DNA from: an uncultured Muribaculaceae bacterium
GTDB taxonomy: Bacteria > Bacteroidota > Bacteroidia > Bacteroidales > Muribaculaceae
Reading direction: 5' to 3'
Length of the DNA: 9,948 bases
NCBI GenBank assembly: GCA_910579605.1
Contig: CAJTUG010000049.1
Coordinates: 1 to 9,948 of the forward strand
Both the position numbers and the translations under genes were made by a program. The notes beneath the pieces are model-generated. The model worked only from the letters and a program-made list of their open reading frames with translations, was not told the origin of the DNA and made no database searches. Shown here piece by piece: positions 6,747 to 9,948 of this stretch (positions are counted from its first letter, which is position 1; every line of letters starts with the position of its first letter).

Positions 6747-7628
6747 TTATTGCATCCCGGATACCGTTACAGACGGATCAATCTTAGCTACAAGACCTTG
6801 GAGAACTTTGCCGGGGCCGAGTTCTACAAATTCAGTTGCTCCATCGGCAATCATGTTCTTTACCGTTTGTGTCCATCTCACAGGTGCAGTGAGTTGGGCC
6901 ACAAGATTAGCTTTAATTTCTGTCGGGTCGGTGTGGGGGAGGGCATCTACATTTTGGAAAACAGGGCAGATGGGGGTCTTGAACTCAGTTGACTCTATTG
7001 CACGGGCTAATTCTGCGCGAGCCGGCTCCATGCAAGGAGAATGGAAAGCTCCACCAACTTTGAGCTTGAGAGCTCGTTTTGCTCCTGCTGCCTTTAGCGC
7101 TTCGCATGCTGCGTCGATTGCGGCAACTTCACCAGATATTACGAGCTGTCCAGGGCAGTTATAATTAGCGCATACAACTACACCGTCAATTCCGGAGCAG
7201 ATTTCCTCTACCTTCTCATCTGGAAGGGCGAGAACTGCAGCCATGGTGCTTTCGGTCAATTCGCAGGCTTTCTGCATGGCGTTGGCTCGAGCCGATACCA
7301 ATTTGAGGCCATCCTCAAAACTTAATGCGCCGGCTGCTACAAGTGCGGAAAATTCTCCCAATGAGTGTCCGGCAACCATGTCGGGTTGGAAATCCTTGCC
7401 CAAGCTTTTAGCCAATAGCACACTGTGAAGGAATATTGCTGGTTGGGTCACTGCTGTTTGACGCAAATCTTCATCTGTACCGGCAAACATAAGGTCGGTA
7501 ATGCGGAATCCCAAAATATCGTTGGCCTTTTCAAAAAGGTCATGGGCTTCGGCGTTATTGTCGTAAAGGTCTTTGCCCATTCCTACGAATTGGGCCCCCT
7601 GGCCGGGGAATACATAAGCTTTCTTCAT
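6747..7628 (-). CDS. fabD: Malonyl-CoA:ACP transacylase FabD
   Basis: Transfers malonyl groups from CoA to acyl carrier protein to feed fatty-acid elongation; cytoplasmic. It is 293 residues, a little shorter than the usual 300-310 but complete. The N-terminal oxyanion-hole motif FPGQGAQ is at 7-13. TQPAIF is at 61-66, the nucleophile S89 lies in GHSLGE (87-92), R114 in SARANAMQ (112-119) should bind the malonyl carboxylate, and H196 in GGAFHSPCM (192-200) is the catalytic histidine. The C-terminal VELGPGKVL follows. It stands alone, not in a fab cluster. It is transcribed divergently from tatA from a promoter at 7662-7669, and its leader is short (about 30 nt) and AT-rich. Confidence 0.97.
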   Translation of the reverse strand: MKKAYVFPGQGAQFVGMGKDLYDNNAEAHDLFEKANDILGFRITDLMFAGTDEDLRQTAVTQPAIFLHSVLLAKSLGKDFQPDMVAGHSLGEFSALVAAGALSFEDGLKLVSARANAMQKACELTESTMAAVLALPDEKVEEICSGIDGVVVCANYNCPGQLVISGEVAAIDAACEALKAAGAKRALKLKVGGAFHSPCMEPARAELARAIESTEFKTPICPVFQNVDALPHTDPTEIKANLVAQLTAPVRWTQTVKNMIADGATEFVELGPGKVLQGLVAKIDPSVTVSGMQ

Positions 7629-7661
7629 GACGGGTTTATTAAATTCCTATAAAAAACGATG

Positions 7662-7669
7662 CAAAGTTA
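7662..7669 (-). promoter_or_regulatory. fabD promoter, -7 element (Bacteroidota type)
   Basis: On the minus strand the sequence TAACTTTG matches the Bacteroidota -7 consensus TAnnTTTG at every fixed position. It lies 33 bp upstream of the fabD ATG, giving a leader of roughly 25-30 nt. No convincing -33 TTG element is seen at the expected distance. Confidence 0.7.
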
Positions 7670-7691
7670 CTACTTTTCGGCGGATTTTTCG

Positions 7692-7699
7692 TAACTTTA
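7692..7699 (+). promoter_or_regulatory. tatAC promoter, -7 element (Bacteroidota type)
   Basis: TAACTTTA matches TAnnTTTG except for the last base. It lies 30 bp before the tatA ATG. With the fabD -7 box it forms an 8-bp inverted repeat (AAAGTTAC at 7663-7670 and GTAACTTT at 7691-7698, 20-bp spacer), so the two promoters are back to back and overlapping. Confidence 0.6.
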
Positions 7700-7729
7700 C
7701 ATTCGAAAAATAACGCAATATCCAAATTT

Positions 7730-7978
7730 ATGACATACTTATCGACAATACCTCTGTTTTTGGGCAATCTCCGTGGATGGGAGTGGCTCATTATTTTACT
7801 TATAATACTCCTTTTGTTTGGCGGAAAGAAGATTCCTGAACTAATGCGTGGTGTGGGTAAGGGTATCCAATCGTTCAAAAAAGGCATTGAAGAAGCTAAA
7901 GAAGAAATCAACAAGCCGGAAGATAGCCTTAACAAGGCTTCAACAGATAATACACCCTCAGGAAAGGACCGCTCGTAA
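7730..7978 (+). CDS. tatA: Twin-arginine translocase subunit TatA
   Basis: An 82-residue protein of the Tat system, which exports folded proteins across the inner membrane. TatA multimers form or weaken the passage recruited by TatC. It shows the family layout: a short N-terminus, a transmembrane helix at about 17-31 (WEWLIILLIILLLFG), the F30-G31 hinge, an amphipathic helix starting KKIPELMRGVGKGI (33-46) with a lysine- and glutamate-rich continuation, and a polar disordered tail (about 62-82). No TatB follows, so it probably serves as the TatA/E type of a minimal TatAC system. The start has an A/T-rich leader without Shine-Dalgarno. Its stop overlaps the tatC start by one base (TAATG). Confidence 0.95.
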   Translation: MTYLSTIPLFLGNLRGWEWLIILLIILLLFGGKKIPELMRGVGKGIQSFKKGIEEAKEEINKPEDSLNKASTDNTPSGKDRS

Positions 7979-8781
7979 TGGCACAAGCCGAGATGACATT
8001 CTGGGACCATCTCGACGATTTGCGAGTTGTTCTCTTCAAGATTGCAGGCGTTGTGGCGTTTTTTGCCGTCGCGGCTTTTATGGCCATGCCTTGGATTTTC
8101 GATCATGTCATAATGGCCCCCACTCATGGCAATTTCATCACATACAGTTGGTTTAATGAAATTGCCGTTGCTTCGGGAATGGGGGAATTGGCTACAGGAA
8201 ATGATTTCAGCATCAATATAGTGAGCATTGAGTTGGCAAGCCAACTGTTCATTCATCTTTCGGCATCTTGTTGGCTTGCTTTTACTTTCGCTTTCCCGGC
8301 AGTTCTTTATCTGCTTTGGGGATTCGTGTCTCCGGGGCTTTATGAAAACGAACGCCAAGGCATACGCAAGGCTTTCTTTTTCGGGAATTTTATGTTCTAT
8401 ATGGGAGTAGCCGTGGGATATTTCTTGATTTTCCCGATAACAGTCCGCTTTTTAGCAGAATATCGCCTTAGCGACAGTATAAGCCCTATAGTGTCGCTTG
8501 ATTCTTATATAGATAATTTCTTTACGCTACTCCTTATGATGGGAGCTGTTTTTGAGCTTCCTCTTTTGGCATGGTTATTAGGCAAAATAGGCTTGCTTAA
8601 GCGTAATTTCTTTAAAAACTATCGACGCCATGCCATCGTGGTATTAATGATTATAGCTGCATTGATTACTCCGACGGGAGACCCCTTCACGCTATTCATA
8701 GTTTTCACACCTATATACGCTTTATGGGAGGCAGGTGCTTTATTAGTGCCTTCAGCTCAAGAAGAACCTGATCTGGCATGA
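7978..8781 (+). CDS. tatC: Twin-arginine translocase subunit TatC
   Basis: A 267-residue, six-helix inner-membrane protein that recognises twin-arginine signal peptides. Family marks are the N-terminal FWDHLDDLR (8-16), the LWGFVSPGLYENE stretch (113-125, with E125 at the place of the signal-binding E103 of E. coli), FELPLLAWLLGKIGLL, the YRRHAIVVLMIIAALITPTGDPFT segment near the C-terminus, and a cytoplasmic tail ending in EEPDLA. Hydrophobic helices fall at about 17-40, 88-115, 133-155, 178-205, 218-235 and 238-255. The glutamate of the E. coli HLIELR motif (E15) is aspartate here (D14), a conservative change. An extended periplasmic loop (about 44-85) precedes helix 2. The start overlaps tatA by 1 base, and the end overlaps the symporter by 4 bases. 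Confidence 0.96.
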   Translation: MAQAEMTFWDHLDDLRVVLFKIAGVVAFFAVAAFMAMPWIFDHVIMAPTHGNFITYSWFNEIAVASGMGELATGNDFSINIVSIELASQLFIHLSASCWLAFTFAFPAVLYLLWGFVSPGLYENERQGIRKAFFFGNFMFYMGVAVGYFLIFPITVRFLAEYRLSDSISPIVSLDSYIDNFFTLLLMMGAVFELPLLAWLLGKIGLLKRNFFKNYRRHAIVVLMIIAALITPTGDPFTLFIVFTPIYALWEAGALLVPSAQEEPDLA

Positions 8782-9944
8782 AATTTAAAATCAAAAAACC
8801 TGGTTTGCTCGCAAGGGTCATATTAGCCATCATTCTTGGCATTATTGCAGGTTTGTACCTGCCAATGTGGTGTGCGCGAATTTCGGCAACTTTTAATGTT
8901 CTGTTTAACGCTCTTTTAGGTTTTACAGTGCCGTTGCTCATTGTTGGGTTCGTTGCTCCGGCAATAGCAGATATAGGGAATAAAGCGGGTAAATTGTTGT
9001 TGGCAACAGTGGTCATTGCATATCTCATGACATTCGGTTCTGGATTCCTTGCATATATCACTGCTTCGCAAACCTTTCCCCTGCTTATAGAACAAGGTGC
9101 AGGCAGCGTTGTCGCCGAAGATGCAGCCCAATCGGCATTGCCGTTCTTCAGTATTACCATAGAACCGTTAATGAGTGTCATGAGTGCGCTCGTCTTAGCT
9201 TTTGTAATCGGGTTTGGTTGTGCAATGATGCCTCAAACAAAGACTCTGAAAGCATGTATGGACGATTTCCGCAGAGTCATAACACTCCTCATAAAGGGAC
9301 TTGTTATACCCTTGTTGCCGATATACATTTTCGGTATCTTCTTTGATATGGCTCTTACAGGTACGGTTGCCCCGGTTTTGGCTACATTCATAAAAATTAT
9401 TGCGGTGATTTTCATTCTGCACATAGCAGTTCTTATAATTCAATACACAATAGCTTGGATGTTCTCAGGAGTCAATCCATTTAAAGCCTTGAAAATAATG
9501 TTGCCGGCATATTTTACAGCACTGGGTACGCAATCATCTGCCGCAACCATACCGGTAACATTAGAGCGTACAAGAGCCATGGGAGTTAACGAGGATATTG
9601 CAGGTTTTGTAATTCCTCTTTGCGCAACCATCCACATGTCGGGTTCTACTCTCAAAATTGTTTCGTGTGCAATAGCTTTGATGATTCTTCAAGGGATACC
9701 TTTCGACGGCTTGATGTTTGCAGGGTTCATCGGAATGCTTGCTATTACTATAATTGCTGCCCCTGGTGTCCCGGGAGGGGCTATTATGGCTTCTTTAGGC
9801 CTGCTTTCTTCTATGCTTGGTTTTTCACAGCAAGATTGTGCTATGATGATTGCTTTGTATATCGCAATGGATTCATTTGGAACGGCTTGCAACATCACCG
9901 GCGACGGTGCAATTTCCCTTATTGTCGCAAAAATAGCCAGTTGA
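8778..9944 (+). CDS. SLC1-family (DAACS) amino acid:cation symporter with atypical binding motifs
   Basis: A 388-residue inner-membrane transporter of the glutamate/aspartate carrier family (GltPh, SstT, human SLC1), expected to have eight helices and two re-entrant hairpins. HP1 carries TQSSAATIPVTLER (251-264). The TM7 motif is HMSGS (286-290), HP2 carries APGVPGG (328-334), and TM8 reads D365-SFGTACNITGD (to 376). In GltPh the TM7 motif is NMDGT, where N and D hold sodium, and TM8 has an arginine (R397) that binds the side-chain carboxylate of aspartate. Here TM7 has H and S at those positions, and TM8 has glycine (G368) in place of the arginine. A neutral amino acid substrate and changed ion coupling are therefore more likely than dicarboxylate uptake. 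The start overlaps tatC (ATGA), so it is probably co-translated with the Tat genes. Confidence 0.88.
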   Translation: MKFKIKKPGLLARVILAIILGIIAGLYLPMWCARISATFNVLFNALLGFTVPLLIVGFVAPAIADIGNKAGKLLLATVVIAYLMTFGSGFLAYITASQTFPLLIEQGAGSVVAEDAAQSALPFFSITIEPLMSVMSALVLAFVIGFGCAMMPQTKTLKACMDDFRRVITLLIKGLVIPLLPIYIFGIFFDMALTGTVAPVLATFIKIIAVIFILHIAVLIIQYTIAWMFSGVNPFKALKIMLPAYFTALGTQSSAATIPVTLERTRAMGVNEDIAGFVIPLCATIHMSGSTLKIVSCAIALMILQGIPFDGLMFAGFIGMLAITIIAAPGVPGGAIMASLGLLSSMLGFSQQDCAMMIALYIAMDSFGTACNITGDGAISLIVAKIAS

Positions 9945-9948
9945 TGTT
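9944..9948 (+). other. Possible start of the next gene (TGATG overlap)
   Basis: The symporter stop reads TGATG, so an ATG at 9944 could open another gene overlapping by one base, as the tatA, tatC and symporter genes do with each other. Only five bases are visible. Confidence 0.2.

Noticed and set aside
6742..7164. 140-residue plus-strand open frame opposite fabD
   Set aside because: fabD has its full motif set in the minus frame; the plus frame shows no family feature.
7639..8358. 239-residue open frame on the minus strand across tatA and tatC
   Set aside because: It lies opposite two well-identified genes, covers their promoter region, and its translation is rich in basic and polar residues with no recognisable domain; it is a shadow frame.

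Overview
The window looks like a chromosomal stretch from a Bacteroidota bacterium, most likely of the order Bacteroidales. The clues are start codons without Shine-Dalgarno sequences but with A/T-rich leaders, a TAnnTTTG-type -7 element in front of fabD (with a near match in front of tatA), a two-component Tat system (TatA plus TatC, no TatB), and an M23-like membrane protein of a type common in this phylum. This is inference from gene content; no marker gene fixes the species. There are no rRNAs, tRNAs, insertion sequences or CRISPR repeats. The window is almost fully coding, and its longest non-coding gap is about 116 bp.

Layout. (1) Bases 1-2731, plus strand: the end of a thiamine operon, with a 3' part of thiF, a class I SAM-dependent methyltransferase of unknown substrate, tenA (thiaminase II) and thiD. 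A strong rho-independent terminator at 2760-2801 closes it. (2) Bases 2827-4610, plus strand: cysE-cysK, the two-step route from serine to cysteine. (3) Bases 4616-6630, minus strand, converging on cysK with 5 bp between the stops: a probable three-gene unit. It starts with a LIM-like zinc-finger plus HExxH protein that resembles the plant DA1 peptidase, followed by a membrane-anchored M23/LytM-like protein that has lost its metal ligands, and then a small VanZ-like membrane protein. (4) Bases 6747-7628, minus strand: fabD, malonyl-CoA:ACP transacylase. (5) Bases 7730-9944, plus strand, divergent from fabD: tatA, tatC and an SLC1-family symporter. Each gene in this unit overlaps the next by 1 or 4 bases, so translation is probably coupled.

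How it fits together. ThiF, TenA and ThiD belong to thiamine synthesis and salvage: ThiF activates the sulfur carrier ThiS, TenA recovers the pyrimidine and ThiD phosphorylates it. CysE and CysK next door make cysteine, the ultimate sulfur donor for the thiazole ring, although the terminator argues for separate transcription. FabD and TatA/TatC are housekeeping functions that share a compact divergent promoter region.

The most interesting parts are the DA1-like protein with its two envelope-associated neighbours; the ThiF that lacks every cysteine expected for zinc binding and for the acyl-disulfide step; the symporter with altered sodium- and substrate-binding motifs; and the methyltransferase embedded in the thiamine operon.
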